Shown: positions 24,973 to 34,752, numbered from the stretch's first letter. The stretch is DNA of 64,000 nucleotides from Salinibacterium sp. UTAS2018 (GCF_004118935.1 NZ_CP035375.1:992001-1056000), one strand, 5' to 3'. Notes: a model not told the origin generated them from the sequence alone. Program-made: numbers and translations.

Positions 24973-26493
24973 TTAGTCCTTCTTGTCGAAGACGGGCAGC
25001 GTTACCGTTCCGGTGCGAACGCCTTCAACAGCCGAGTCGAACTCGGTCACGATGTTGTCGCTGTGTTTGAAGGTGAACAAGCTCACGACGATCGCAATCA
25101 CAAGGTTCAGAATGAAGCCAGGCACGATTTCGTACATGACGCCGGAGAGCGCATCGCTGTTGCCCCAGATGACGACGGTGACAGCACCGGCGATCATTCC
25201 GGCAATCGCACCCGGCGCGGTCAGCTTGCGCCAGAACAGCGACAGCAGAACGATCGGACCGAACGCTGCACCGAAGCCGGCCCACGCGTAGCCGACGAGG
25301 TCGAGAACGGATGCTTGCGGGTCGAGCGCAATGATGATTGCGACCACCGAGACGACGAGTACACCGAGACGGCCCAAGATGACCTGCGCCTTGGGGGTAG
25401 CTTCCTTCTTCGCAATGATCTTGAAGAGGTCTTCGACGAGAGCCGACGACGACACGATCAGCTGCGAGGAGATCGTGCTCATGACAGCGGCAAGCACTGC
25501 CGCGAGAACGAAACCAGCGATCAGCGGGTGGAAGAAGATCTGCGACAGCTCAAGGAAGACCTTCTCGGGGTCATCCAAGGTGAGGTTCGGGTTCTGCTGG
25601 AAGTACGCGATACCGATGAGGGCGGAGGCCAGCGCACCGAGAACCGAGATGATCATCCAACTGATGCCGATGCGGCGACCGGCTACAGCATCCCCGGGGG
25701 AACGCAGCGCCATGAAACGAACCAGGATGTGCGGCTGACCGAAGTAACCGAGGCCCCAGGCTGCTGCGGAAATAGCCGCGATGGCTGAACCGCCGAAGAG
25801 GTTGAGCATGTCGACTTCTTCGGTGCTGACGGCCCGGATCGATTCCATGGCGCCGTCGATGCCACCGACCTGCGAGATGCCGATGATCGGCACGAAGATC
25901 AACGCGAGGAAGATCATGATGCCCTGAACGACGTCGGTATACGTTGCCCCGATGAAGCCGCCGAAGAGGGTGTAGAGCACGGTGACGCCACCGACGAGCA
26001 GCATTCCGAGGAGGTACTCGGAGTCAAAGGCACTCTCGAAGAACTTGCCACCGGCGACCATGCCGGACGATACGTGGAACGTGAAGAAGACGAGGATGAT
26101 GATGCCGGCGGTGATGCGCAGAATGTGCGTCTTGTCGCGGAGGCGGTTCTCAAAGAAGCTGGGAACGGTGATCGAGTTCTTGGAAACCTCGGTGTAGGCG
26201 CGAAGACGCGGTGCTACAAACTTCCAGTTAAGCCAAGCACCGATCGTCAGACCGATGGCGATCCACGCTTCGACGAGACCGCCGACGTAAAAGGCACCGG
26301 GTAGCCCGAGGAGCAGCCAACCGGACATGTCGGAGGCACCGGCGCTGAGCGCTGCCACCCCGGGGCTGAGCTTGCGACCAGCAAGCATGTAGTCGTCGAG
26401 GTCGGTAGTGCGTTTGTAGGCCCACCAGCCGATCCCGAGCATTGCGGCCATGTAAATGACCATCGCAATAATTTGGAAGGTTAGATCGTTCAA
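24973..26493 (-). CDS. putP: Sodium/proline symporter PutP (SSS family)
   Basis: A 506-residue membrane protein with about 13 helices. Family landmarks: MLAGRKLSPGVAALSAGASDMSGWLLLGLPG, the sodium-binding helix with GFIGATYTDVVQGIMIF, AAWGLGYFGQPHILVRFMA, and the ISSQLIVSSSALVEDL segment. PutP imports proline with sodium. The TTG at 26493 follows AAAGG at proper spacing; an ATG seven codons upstream (26514) is the alternative. It stands alone between two intergenic regions. Confidence 0.93.
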   Translation of the reverse strand: MNDLTFQIIAMVIYMAAMLGIGWWAYKRTTDLDDYMLAGRKLSPGVAALSAGASDMSGWLLLGLPGAFYVGGLVEAWIAIGLTIGAWLNWKFVAPRLRAYTEVSKNSITVPSFFENRLRDKTHILRITAGIIILVFFTFHVSSGMVAGGKFFESAFDSEYLLGMLLVGGVTVLYTLFGGFIGATYTDVVQGIMIFLALIFVPIIGISQVGGIDGAMESIRAVSTEEVDMLNLFGGSAIAAISAAAWGLGYFGQPHILVRFMALRSPGDAVAGRRIGISWMIISVLGALASALIGIAYFQQNPNLTLDDPEKVFLELSQIFFHPLIAGFVLAAVLAAVMSTISSQLIVSSSALVEDLFKIIAKKEATPKAQVILGRLGVLVVSVVAIIIALDPQASVLDLVGYAWAGFGAAFGPIVLLSLFWRKLTAPGAIAGMIAGAVTVVIWGNSDALSGVMYEIVPGFILNLVIAIVVSLFTFKHSDNIVTEFDSAVEGVRTGTVTLPVFDKKD

Positions 26494-26514
26494 GGTGTCG
26501 CCTTTCTCATGCAT

Positions 26515-26839
26515 GTGCGTGGGTTAAGCCTGTCTACCCTTGCAGAGATAAGGATTAGTAACAATCTCAATCGGCGTGCATAAAAGGTAAGAGTTTCTAA
26601 TGGTTGCGCGTAGATAGACACGAATCACGCACTTTGGCGAAGTTTGCACAGGAGTTTTGCGTCTGGCCGTGATTGGCCACAACTTTCAACAGCGCGCTCC
26701 CGTGCTCTCTTGAGCAACAGATTCGTTGCGCCTCACCAAATCGGCTCGTCTACTCAGTCCACTCGGACACGGACACGAATCTGAGGCAGGCGGAAACTTT
26801 CAACAATCGGGAATCGGCCTCACGCATCAACGGAGTGGA
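26515..26839. other. Intergenic region between putP and dprA, no gene seen
   Basis: This 325-base, comparatively AT-rich gap holds the putP promoter on the minus strand; a TTGAGA -35-like element is visible but no convincing -10 at proper spacing. It also holds a short palindrome TGGCC-N6-GGCCA. No RNA fold or reading frame with gene-like features was found. Confidence 0.5.
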
Positions 26840-28108
26840 TCAACTAGCGGCACGCTTCCAACCGCGCTCGGTTTCGGTGACGCGACCGTCGAGTTCGAGG
26901 AGGCCTAGCTGAGCTCGAACCGTAGAGATCGCGAGGCCACTGCGTGCGGCGAGGTCGTCGGTGGTGCGGGCGCTGCGAGCGCTGAGGGCGTCGAGAAGGC
27001 GAATGGTTTCAGTATTGCGCTGGCTGCCAACATCCGGCGCCTCGCTCGTTGCCGTGACGACCTTTGTGACATCCACGACCTCGTCGACGGTGAGCAGTGC
27101 TTGCTCGATCGGCGCTAGCTCGGCCATCTGGTCGGGGTTGGTGACACACACGGCGTCATAGTCATGGATAAGTCGGTGACAGCCCGCGGAGGCTGCGCTC
27201 GTGACCGGCCCAGGCACTGCACCGAGCGGACGACCTAGCGTTGCTGCGTGGCCAGCCGTATTGAGGGAGCCGGATCGCCAGCCCGCTTCAAGCACTACCG
27301 TCGCCATGCTCGCTGCGGCTATGAGCCTGTTGCGCTGCAGAAACCTCCATTTGGTAGGTGGCGACCCGCACGGGAGCTCGGAGATTACGACGCCGTGTTC
27401 CACGATGCGACCGAGGAGAGCGTCATGGCCGCTCGGGTAGAAGCGATCTACTCCCCCGGCGAGAAACGCGACGGTGAGGCCCTGACTGGCGAGAGCCGCG
27501 CGGTGAGCCATGCCGTCGATGCCGTAGGCGGCGCCCGACACGATCGTGTACCCACGATCGACAAGGCCAGCGGATGCTTCCATGGTGATGTGTTCGCCGT
27601 AGCCGGTTGCTGCGCGGGCTCCGACGAGGGCGATGCCGCGTTCGATTCCGGCGAGGGCTTCGTCGGTTCCGCGAACCCAGAGCGCAGAGGGTGCGTGCCA
27701 GTCGAGATCATTGAGCCGGGATGGCCACAGGGTGTCGGCGGGCGTGAGCAGGCGCGCGCCGAACCGGGCAGCCTGACGCAGAGCGATGAGAGCTGTGTTC
27801 GATTTGAGCCGTGGCATCCACCGGTCAAGCGCTTGGGCCATATCGTTGTCGGCCACGACCTCACCGTCGCCAGCAAGCGCGGCGGCAAACCGCTCTGGAT
27901 CCCAATGCTCAACAACAGCGGTAAGAGCGCGAACGGCCCCTAGCTGCTGGATGGCGCGACCGGCAAGACGATCACCAGGCTCGGCGAGGCCGCTCCACGT
28001 TGCGCGAGCGAATCGCTCCTCGATCGCATCACGATTGAGGTCATTGCCGCCCCCGACACTGACGGCCTTTACGAGGGTGGCGACTTCTGATTCTTTGAGT
28101 CCGAACAT
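26840..28108 (-). CDS. dprA: DNA processing protein DprA
   Basis: DprA loads RecA on incoming single-stranded DNA during natural transformation. The 422-residue protein has an N-terminal SAM-like extension, then the Rossmann-like core: GARAATGYGEH, SGAAYGIDGMAHRAAL, GGVDRFYPSGHDAL, SELPCGSPPTKWRFLQRNRLIAA. A C-terminal winged helix (TTDDLAARSGLAISTVRAQLGLLELDGRV) follows. ATG 28108 or GTG 28114 may start it; the comM stop lies between them, so the two genes are coupled. Confidence 0.95.
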   Translation of the reverse strand: MFGLKESEVATLVKAVSVGGGNDLNRDAIEERFARATWSGLAEPGDRLAGRAIQQLGAVRALTAVVEHWDPERFAAALAGDGEVVADNDMAQALDRWMPRLKSNTALIALRQAARFGARLLTPADTLWPSRLNDLDWHAPSALWVRGTDEALAGIERGIALVGARAATGYGEHITMEASAGLVDRGYTIVSGAAYGIDGMAHRAALASQGLTVAFLAGGVDRFYPSGHDALLGRIVEHGVVISELPCGSPPTKWRFLQRNRLIAAASMATVVLEAGWRSGSLNTAGHAATLGRPLGAVPGPVTSAASAGCHRLIHDYDAVCVTNPDQMAELAPIEQALLTVDEVVDVTKVVTATSEAPDVGSQRNTETIRLLDALSARSARTTDDLAARSGLAISTVRAQLGLLELDGRVTETERGWKRAAS

Positions 28109-28110
28109 GG

Positions 28111-29643
28111 TCACTGGGACATGGCCTTTCTGAGGTAGAGCGCTTGCCCGACGTGGGTATCGTCGGGACGGGAATCGTCGGCTAAGTCGGCGAGAGACCA
28201 CGCGACGCGGAGCACGCGGTCGTAGCCGCGCATCGTGATGCCGCCGCGCTCGAGTGCACGGTCGAGTCCGGCAGTGACCTTCGGCGCGAGGCGCAGTTCG
28301 GTGCCGCGCAAGTACGAGCCCGGCACGTGCGAGTTGAGTCGCCACGGCGTGGTCTCTAGTCGAGCCGCCGAGCGCTGCCGAGCCGCTGTGACGCGGGCTC
28401 GGGCATCCGCTGTCGAGAGAGACGGTTGCTCCCCCGCTAGCCGCAGTTGGGCGCTCGTGATGCGCTCAACCCGGAACTGGATATCGATGCGATCGAGGAG
28501 CGGCCCGGAGAGACGGGCAAGATACCGCCGCCGACTGTTCGGCGGGCACGTGCATTCGCTGTCGCGCGCACCCCACTGCCCGCACGGGCACGGGTTCGCC
28601 GCCATCACTAGCTGAAACCGTCCCGGAAAGTGAGCAATCGCATTGGCCCGATGGATGCTGATGACTCCAGATTCGAGAGGTTGCCGAAGTGCATCCAGAG
28701 CTGCCGGTGCAAACTCGGGTGCTTCGTCGAGAAAGAGCACTCCGTCGGAGGCCCGGGCGGCAGCACCCGGACGTATCTGGGAGCTGCCACCTCCCACGAG
28801 CGCCGCGGCCGTCGCCGTATGGTGAGGCGCTTCGAGGGGTGGACGTGTCGTGAGACTGCTGCCGACCGGGAGTCCGGCGAGCGAACGAATGGAGGACACC
28901 TCGAGGGCCGCCTGCGGATCGAGATCGGGTAAAAGCCCGGGCAGCCTCGCGGCGAGCATCGTTTTGCCGGCTCCGGGCGGGCCCAGCAGGAAGACATGAT
29001 GGCCGCCCGCTGCTGCGACCAGCATCGCGTCAATCGCGTCGCTGCCGCCGATCATGTCGGAGAGGTCGCCGACGTTATCGAGCGTGACCTCGGGAGCAGC
29101 CCTCGTTATTACTTCGACGGGTTCAGGCTCGAATTCTCCGCCATGCCAGATCGCGGCATCCCGCAGCGAAGGAACGGCGATCACTCGCATGTCGGGTACG
29201 AGGGATGCCTCATCGGCATTGCCGCTCGGCACCATCACAGTCGTGAACCCTGCCCGCGACGCGGCGAGCACCGCAGGCAGCACCCCGTTTACCGGACGAA
29301 GCCGCCCATCGAGACCAAGCTCACCGATGTGAAGCACACGGTCGATAGACTCCGCCGAAATCGTGCCGGCGGCAGCGAGGGCCGCGACCGCGATACCGAG
29401 GTCAAAACCTGAGCCGTGCTTCGGCAGAGCGGCAGGCGATAGGTTGACGGTGATCTTACGGTTCGGCAGCCCGCATCCGGAGTTCGTTGCCGCCGCCCGC
29501 ACCCGATCTTTCGCCTCACCAAGCGCGGTGTCGGGCAAGCCGATGAGCACGAATCCCGGGAGGTTGTTGGAGAGGTCTGCCTCAATCTCCACAATCGCGC
29601 CTTCGAGGCCCAGAAGGGAGACAGCGTAGGTTCTGCCGATCAC
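28111..29643 (-). CDS. comM: YifB/ComM family Mg-chelatase-like AAA+ helicase
   Basis: A 510-residue protein. The N-terminal ChlI-like domain (RVRAAATNSGCGLPNRKITVNLSPA) precedes an AAA+ core with Walker A GPPGAGKTMLAARLP and Walker B LFLDEAPEF, a Cys-rich CPCGQWGARDSECTCPPN segment and a C-terminal helical domain. ComM is a branch-migration helicase that aids recombination of transformed DNA. It overlaps yraN by four bases and dprA by about four. Confidence 0.94.
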   Translation of the reverse strand: MIGRTYAVSLLGLEGAIVEIEADLSNNLPGFVLIGLPDTALGEAKDRVRAAATNSGCGLPNRKITVNLSPAALPKHGSGFDLGIAVAALAAAGTISAESIDRVLHIGELGLDGRLRPVNGVLPAVLAASRAGFTTVMVPSGNADEASLVPDMRVIAVPSLRDAAIWHGGEFEPEPVEVITRAAPEVTLDNVGDLSDMIGGSDAIDAMLVAAAGGHHVFLLGPPGAGKTMLAARLPGLLPDLDPQAALEVSSIRSLAGLPVGSSLTTRPPLEAPHHTATAAALVGGGSSQIRPGAAARASDGVLFLDEAPEFAPAALDALRQPLESGVISIHRANAIAHFPGRFQLVMAANPCPCGQWGARDSECTCPPNSRRRYLARLSGPLLDRIDIQFRVERITSAQLRLAGEQPSLSTADARARVTAARQRSAARLETTPWRLNSHVPGSYLRGTELRLAPKVTAGLDRALERGGITMRGYDRVLRVAWSLADLADDSRPDDTHVGQALYLRKAMSQ

Positions 29644-29996
29644 GAGATGCGCTTCAAGTGCTCGATCTCGATTTCGCCACGTGAGGGCACGATCACGGCA
29701 ATCGCATCAATGCGAACAGTCGCTCCCGAACCCGGATGGTCGTCACACCACGCCGCGGCGAGTCGCCGAAGTCGTGCAAGTTTCGTGGCCGTGATCGACT
29801 CGAACGGATGCCCAAACAACACACTCGAGCGAGTCTTGACCTCGACGAAGACGAGCTCGTCACGCTCACGCGCCACAATGTCGAGCTCCCCTTGCGAACA
29901 CCGCCAATTGCGGTCGAGGATCTCAAGCCCTGCACTAGTCAGGTGGTCGGTCGCGAGCTGTTCGCCACGTGCGCCAAGTTCATCTTTTGCTGCCAT
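29640..29996 (-). CDS. YraN family (UPF0102) endonuclease-like protein
   Basis: A 118-residue protein with the predicted Holliday-junction/restriction-endonuclease-like fold: ARGEQLATDHLTSAGLEILDRNWRCSQGELDIVARERDELVFVEVKTRSS, giving the E-(x)n-D-(x)n-ExK catalytic layout. Biochemical role is unproven in most species. It is first of the yraN-comM-dprA operon. Confidence 0.92.
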   Translation of the reverse strand: MAAKDELGARGEQLATDHLTSAGLEILDRNWRCSQGELDIVARERDELVFVEVKTRSSVLFGHPFESITATKLARLRRLAAAWCDDHPGSGATVRIDAIAVIVPSRGEIEIEHLKRIS

Positions 29997-30124
29997 GGCT
30001 CAAGCGTCGCGTCTCGGGGCAACCGGCGACGAGACTGGGCACGTTGTGGGCGAAGACTCCCCGACGCGCCCCGGTGGGGAGGACTAGTTATTCAGCCAGA
30101 AAACTACTCGGAAAGACGAGCTGC

Positions 30125-30631
30125 TTAGTCACCCGAACTCGCCGCTTCGAACGCTGAGACGCTGAACCGAGCACCGTCGTCGACGGTCACCCTCAGCGTC
30201 AAGCTCGAGAGGTCGCCCTTAAGCGACGAAGTGAGATAGGTCGATGCCGGCGTTCCTCGTTCACTCGCGCAGTTACTAGCCCAGGTTCTATCCAGAACGG
30301 TGTCGCCCGATACTATCGCCACCTCATACGGGGTATTCCTATCGCACCCAATCGCGAGAAAGAGCTGGTCGACCGCGTCGCCTAGCGGAGGCAACAAGTA
30401 TTCCTGTGCGCCCGCATCCACGTGCTCGAAGAGAATCGAATAGGCAGAATCGGAGTTCAGAAGGCTGGAGTCAGTGCTGAGGAGCGGCATCTCCCAGCTG
30501 TTCCCCTCCGTCGCGACGTCAGATTCCCCCGACGACCACGAAGAATCAGATGCTTGTGGCCCGGCCGGCACACAACCGGCAAGCCCGAGCACAACCGCGA
30601 CACCGACTAGAGAGAATCCACCACTACGCAT
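30125..30631 (-). CDS. Putative lipoprotein
   Basis: A 168-residue secreted protein with a signal peptide and lipobox (VVLGLAGC, Cys20) followed by a Ser-rich linker. Two further cysteines (around AIGCDRN and ASNCASERG) probably form a disulfide. The rest has no recognised domain, only beta-rich hydrophobic stretches (LTLRVTVDDGARFSVSAF). It sits with LysE and the oxidase between yraN and DUF2469. Confidence 0.75.
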   Translation of the reverse strand: MRSGGFSLVGVAVVLGLAGCVPAGPQASDSSWSSGESDVATEGNSWEMPLLSTDSSLLNSDSAYSILFEHVDAGAQEYLLPPLGDAVDQLFLAIGCDRNTPYEVAIVSGDTVLDRTWASNCASERGTPASTYLTSSLKGDLSSLTLRVTVDDGARFSVSAFEAASSGD

Positions 30632-30730
30632 AGTTGATTTCTAACACTCAGCCGAGCAGCCACCTAGTAAATCTAATGAATCGTCATGAAACCGTTTTCA
30701 GGTGCTCCGGCCACAAGGCACAGGGCACGA

Positions 30731-31351
30731 CTACTCGAACAACCCGGCGATCAAACTCGCCGCCAGCACCACCATGATGATCGCAATCACAATGTCGAGC
30801 ACCCGCCACGCCATCGGCTTAGCGAAGAGTGGTCGCAGATAGCGGCTGCCATAGCCGATCGCCGTGAACCAGATCACGCTGCCGAGGCACGCTCCGAGCG
30901 CGAACCACCAGCGGTCATCGCCGTAGGTTCCACCGATGGAACCGAGCAGCAGCACGGTATCGATATACACGTGCGGGTTGAGCCAAGTGAGCGCAAACGC
31001 CGTCGAGAAGGCGGCCGCGAGCGTCATCCCCTTGCCGCCGGTCGACGCCGTGAGGGCTTGCGGACGCATGGCGCGGCGCAGCGATAGGAAGGCGTACACG
31101 AGCAAGAAGAGGGCGCCACCGACCCGCGCGATCACGAGCAGCCACCCTGCTTGCTCGATGAGCGCGCCGAGGCCAGCAACACCGGCGGTGATCAGCACGA
31201 TGTCAGAGAGCATGCAGACGAGCACTACCGCAGTGACATGTTCCCGCCGCAGTCCTTGACGCAGCACGAACGCGTTTTGCGCGCCGATCGCAATTATCAG
31301 CGAAAGCCCAAAGCCGAGCCCGGCGATGACGACGGCGATGATCGGGGGCAT
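30731..31351 (-). CDS. LysE/ArgO family amino-acid exporter
   Basis: A 206-residue, six-helix membrane protein with GLGFGLSLIIAIGAQNAFVLRQGLRREH, TAGVAGLGALIEQAGWLLVIARVGGALFLLVYA and LTWLNPHVYIDTVLLLGSIG, the last being the LysE-family motif. It exports basic amino acids such as arginine or lysine in relatives. It has TAGAGT six bases before the ATG and no Shine-Dalgarno, suggesting leaderless expression; it is divergent from the FAD oxidase with 28 bases between start codons. Confidence 0.92.
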   Translation of the reverse strand: MPPIIAVVIAGLGFGLSLIIAIGAQNAFVLRQGLRREHVTAVVLVCMLSDIVLITAGVAGLGALIEQAGWLLVIARVGGALFLLVYAFLSLRRAMRPQALTASTGGKGMTLAAAFSTAFALTWLNPHVYIDTVLLLGSIGGTYGDDRWWFALGACLGSVIWFTAIGYGSRYLRPLFAKPMAWRVLDIVIAIIMVVLAASLIAGLFE

Positions 31352-31357
31352 GAGATG

Positions 31358-31363
31358 ACTCTA
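31358..31363 (-). promoter_or_regulatory. -10 box for the leaderless lysE-family gene
   Basis: TAGAGT lies 6 bases before the ATG at 31351. Confidence 0.5.
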
Positions 31364-31367
31364 GGGG

Positions 31368-31373
31368 CAGAAT
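31368..31373 (+). promoter_or_regulatory. -10 box for the leaderless FAD oxidase gene
   Basis: CAGAAT lies 6 bases before the ATG at 31380, four bases from the opposing TAGAGT box; the two promoters must interlock. Confidence 0.4.
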
Positions 31374-31379
31374 GGGTGC

Positions 31380-34349
31380 ATGCCGTCCACGCCACCGTCG
31401 GAACACCGTGACCTCGTTCACGCGCTGAGTTCTGCGGTGCGCGGCGAGGTCGATGACTCCACGCGCCGCCGTGCCGAATACTCCAGCGATGCCTCGAACT
31501 ATCGGGTCGTGCCGCAGGTTGTGGTTTTCCCGCGCGACACCGACGACGTGCTCGCGGCGCTGGCCATCAGCCGCGATTCCGGCACTCCCCTCACGTCTCG
31601 CGGCGGCGGCACATCCGTTGCCGGCAACGCCATCGGCTCCGGCATCGTGCTCGACTTTTCTCGCCATCTCAACCGCGTCATCGACATTGACCCGGATGCC
31701 CGCACCGCCCGCGTGCAGCCCGGCACCGTCTTGGGCACCCTCCAAGCCGCCGCGCAACCACACGGTCTGCGCTTCGGCCCCGACCCCTCCACGTGGTCGC
31801 GCTGCACCGTCGGAGGCATGATCGGCAACAACGCGTGCGGCGCCCACTCACTACAGTTCGGGCGCACCGCCGACAACGTGAAGAGCCTCGATGTTGTCGA
31901 TGGCCGCGGTCGACGCTTCACGGCGGCGAACGACCCGAGCGTCATCAACGGCCTCCCCGCCCTCGTCAGCAGCAACCTCGCGACGATCCGCACCGAGCTC
32001 GGGCGCTTCGGCCGTCAGGTGTCGGGCTACAGTCTCGAACATCTGCTGCCCGAGCACGGACACAACCTAGCCCGCAGTCTCGTGGGCACCGAAGGCAGCC
32101 TCGTGACGGTGCTCGAAGCGACCGTCGACCTCGTTGCCGAAGCCCAGCATCCACTGCTCGTCGCCCTGGGCTATCCAGACATGGCCACCGCGGCCGACGC
32201 TGTGCCCGCCCTGCTCGCCCACCGCCCTAGCGCGATCGAGGGCCTCGATGCCCGCATCGTGGATGCCGTGAGCCGCACCCGCGGAGCCCGCGCCGTTGCC
32301 GCCCTGCCCGCAGGCGCGGGCTGGCTGCTCGTCGAGATCACGGGTGACGACCCCGCCGAGACTCTCCAGCGCGCGAACCGTCTTGCCGCCGATGCTGCGG
32401 CCATCGAGTCGCGCGTCATCATCGATGCGGCGGCCGCGAAGCAACTGTGGCGCATCCGTGAAGATGGCGCCGGACTGGCCGGGCGCACGGCATCCGGAAA
32501 GCAGGCGTGGCCCGGTTTCGAAGACGCCGCTGTGCCACCCGAACGCCTGGGCGCCTACCTGCGCGACTTCGATGCTCTGCTGGCCGACTACAACATTGAG
32601 GGGATGCCGTACGGCCATTTCGGCGACGGTTGCGTTCATGTGCGGCTCGATATTCCGCTCGCGACGGATGGTGCATTTTTGCGAGCCTTCGTGGATGACG
32701 CCGCCACCCTCGTCGCGTGCCATGGCGGCTCGCTGTCGGGCGAACACGGCGATGGTCGGGCGCGCAGTGAGTTGCTGCCGCGCATGTATTCGCCCGCGGC
32801 CATCGAGCTCTTCGGGCAGTTCAAACGCCTCTTCGACCCAAACAATCTGCTGAACCCGGGCATCGTCGTTGACCCGGCCCCGGTCGACGCTGCTCTGCGC
32901 CGGCCGGCCGCGCTCCCGCTGATCAAGGTCAACGGTTTTGCGTTCAGTGACGACGATGGCGATCTCACCACGGCCAGCCACCGCTGCGTCGGAGTCGGCA
33001 AGTGTCGCGCCGACAACGCGGCCAGCCACGGGGTCATGTGCCCGTCATACTTGGCGACCGGCGACGAAAAAGATTCCACTCGCGGTCGCGCGCGCGTGCT
33101 GCAAGAAATGGCCAACGGCACCCTCGTCACCGGCGGCGTGAATTCCCCCGAAGTCCACGACGCGCTCGACCTCTGCCTCTCCTGCAAAGCGTGCGCGAGC
33201 GACTGTCCCGCCGGCGTCGACATGGCTACCCTCAAGGCCGAAGTGCTGCACCGCCGCTACGAGGGCAAGCTCCGCCCGCGCAGCCATTACCTCCTCGGCC
33301 AGCTTCCGCGGTGGGCACGACTCGTGTCGCCAATCGCCCCGCTCGCCAACGCCCTGCTACGCGTACCGCTCGTGCGACGCCTCACTCTGTGGGCCGGAGG
33401 AATGGATGCTCGGCGCACGTTCCCCGCCTTCGCTCGTCACCCCTTCCGTTCGAGCTCCGAGGCTCGAGCCCTGCGCGCTGCGCCGCCAGTCGCGGCAACC
33501 AGCGCTGGACGGGCAACCTCCGCCGCCGCCACCCCAATAGCATCCGCCGACCGCGCAGACAACACTCCCGTCGGCCAGTACCGCGACAACCGCAGCGACG
33601 CTGACCGCAACGCCACACCACGCCCCCAAGTCCTCCTCTGGGCCGACTCGTTCACCGACAACTTCTCGCCGGACATTGCTCGCGCCACGATCCGCGTGCT
33701 GGATGCGGCCGGCTACGAGATCCTGCTTCCGGAACGCGATGTGTGTTGCGGCCTCACCTGGATCACCACCGGGCAGTTGGCGGGCGCGCGCCAGAAGCTC
33801 ACCGACCTAGTCAGCGAGTTCTCCGGCTATGTCGACCGCGGCATCCCGGTCATCGGCATCGAGCCTTCGTGCACGGCCGTGCTGCGCTCCGATCTGACCG
33901 AGCTTCTGCCCGACGACCTCGCGGCGGCAGCAGTCGCCCGGTCAACTTTCACGCTCTCGGAGCTGCTCACCGCGCCGGCACCGCTGGGGCCAGCCAACTG
34001 GCAACCGCCTGCCCTCAGCAACCAGACCTTTGTTGTGCAGCCGCACTGCCACCAGCACGCGGTGATGGGCTTCGACGCCGACCGCGCGCTGCTCGCTGCC
34101 ACGGGAGCCACCGTTACCGAGATCAGCGGATGCTGCGGGCTGGCCGGAAACTTCGGCATGGAGAAGGGCCACTACGACGTTTCTGTCGCAGTCGCCGAAA
34201 ACGGCATCCTGCCTGCCCTGCGTGAAGCGACATCCGACAGCACTCTGATCGCCGACGGCTTCTCGTGCCGCACCCAGGCATCACAACTCGCGAATACCGA
34301 GGGCAAGCACCTCGCGGAAGTTCTCGCCGCCGCGCTTCCCGAGCGCTAA
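31380..34349 (+). CDS. FAD-linked oxidase / Fe-S oxidoreductase fusion (D-lactate or glycolate dehydrogenase type)
   Basis: A 989-residue protein joining what are separate GlcD and GlcF subunits elsewhere. The FAD_binding_4 domain at about 45-180 has SRGGGTSVAGNA and GGMIGNNACGAHSLQFG. The FAD-oxidase C-terminal domain lies at about 220-500 (GHFGDGCVHVRLD, GEHGDGRAR). Fe-S cysteines appear at about 536 (CVGVGKC ... CPSY) and 599 (CLSCKACASDCP). After a low-complexity linker at about 697-750, two CCG motifs (about 789 and 918) bind a further cluster. It oxidises a 2-hydroxy acid and passes electrons to quinone; the substrate is unproven. Confidence 0.92.
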   Translation: MPSTPPSEHRDLVHALSSAVRGEVDDSTRRRAEYSSDASNYRVVPQVVVFPRDTDDVLAALAISRDSGTPLTSRGGGTSVAGNAIGSGIVLDFSRHLNRVIDIDPDARTARVQPGTVLGTLQAAAQPHGLRFGPDPSTWSRCTVGGMIGNNACGAHSLQFGRTADNVKSLDVVDGRGRRFTAANDPSVINGLPALVSSNLATIRTELGRFGRQVSGYSLEHLLPEHGHNLARSLVGTEGSLVTVLEATVDLVAEAQHPLLVALGYPDMATAADAVPALLAHRPSAIEGLDARIVDAVSRTRGARAVAALPAGAGWLLVEITGDDPAETLQRANRLAADAAAIESRVIIDAAAAKQLWRIREDGAGLAGRTASGKQAWPGFEDAAVPPERLGAYLRDFDALLADYNIEGMPYGHFGDGCVHVRLDIPLATDGAFLRAFVDDAATLVACHGGSLSGEHGDGRARSELLPRMYSPAAIELFGQFKRLFDPNNLLNPGIVVDPAPVDAALRRPAALPLIKVNGFAFSDDDGDLTTASHRCVGVGKCRADNAASHGVMCPSYLATGDEKDSTRGRARVLQEMANGTLVTGGVNSPEVHDALDLCLSCKACASDCPAGVDMATLKAEVLHRRYEGKLRPRSHYLLGQLPRWARLVSPIAPLANALLRVPLVRRLTLWAGGMDARRTFPAFARHPFRSSSEARALRAAPPVAATSAGRATSAAATPIASADRADNTPVGQYRDNRSDADRNATPRPQVLLWADSFTDNFSPDIARATIRVLDAAGYEILLPERDVCCGLTWITTGQLAGARQKLTDLVSEFSGYVDRGIPVIGIEPSCTAVLRSDLTELLPDDLAAAAVARSTFTLSELLTAPAPLGPANWQPPALSNQTFVVQPHCHQHAVMGFDADRALLAATGATVTEISGCCGLAGNFGMEKGHYDVSVAVAENGILPALREATSDSTLIADGFSCRTQASQLANTEGKHLAEVLAAALPER

Positions 34350-34428
34350 GCGGCCCGTCCGCACTCAGCCTGTACAGCGCCATACCGCGCCGCGACAAAG
34401 CGGCAGAACGACAGAGCGGCAGAACCGG

Positions 34429-34752
34429 CTACTCGTCGAGCGCGAGTTCCTTCGGCAGTTCGAGGTCTTTGGCGCTGAGCTCTTCGATGTTGACGTCTTT
34501 GAACGTGAGCACGCGCACACTCTTCACGAAGCGGTCGGAACGGTACACGTCCCACACCCACACGTCGGTCATCGAGAGCTCGAAATAGAAGTCGTGCTCG
34601 GTATCGCGGCGCACCAAATCGACCTCGTTGGCGAGGTAAAATCGTCGTTCCGTTTCGATCACAAAGCGGAATTGGCTCACTACATCGCGGTATTCGCGGT
34701 ACAGCGCAAGCTCGACCTCGCGGTCATAGTCTTCAAACTCGTCTTCATCCAT
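34429..34752 (-). CDS. DUF2469 family protein
   Basis: A 107-residue acidic protein beginning MDEDEFEDYDREVELALYREYRDVVSQF and containing DFYFELSMTDVWVWDVYRSDRFVKSVRV, the conserved core of this actinobacterial family. Function is unknown. ATG 34752 is chosen to match the family start; TACAAT lies 9 bases before it, near-leaderless. It follows rnhB in the conserved rplS-lepB-rnhB-DUF2469 order. Confidence 0.88.
   Translation of the reverse strand: MDEDEFEDYDREVELALYREYRDVVSQFRFVIETERRFYLANEVDLVRRDTEHDFYFELSMTDVWVWDVYRSDRFVKSVRVLTFKDVNIEELSAKDLELPKELALDE

Noticed and set aside
26515..26839. A possible small RNA or gene in the putP-dprA gap
   Set aside because: Only short frames without ribosome sites and no stable fold were seen.
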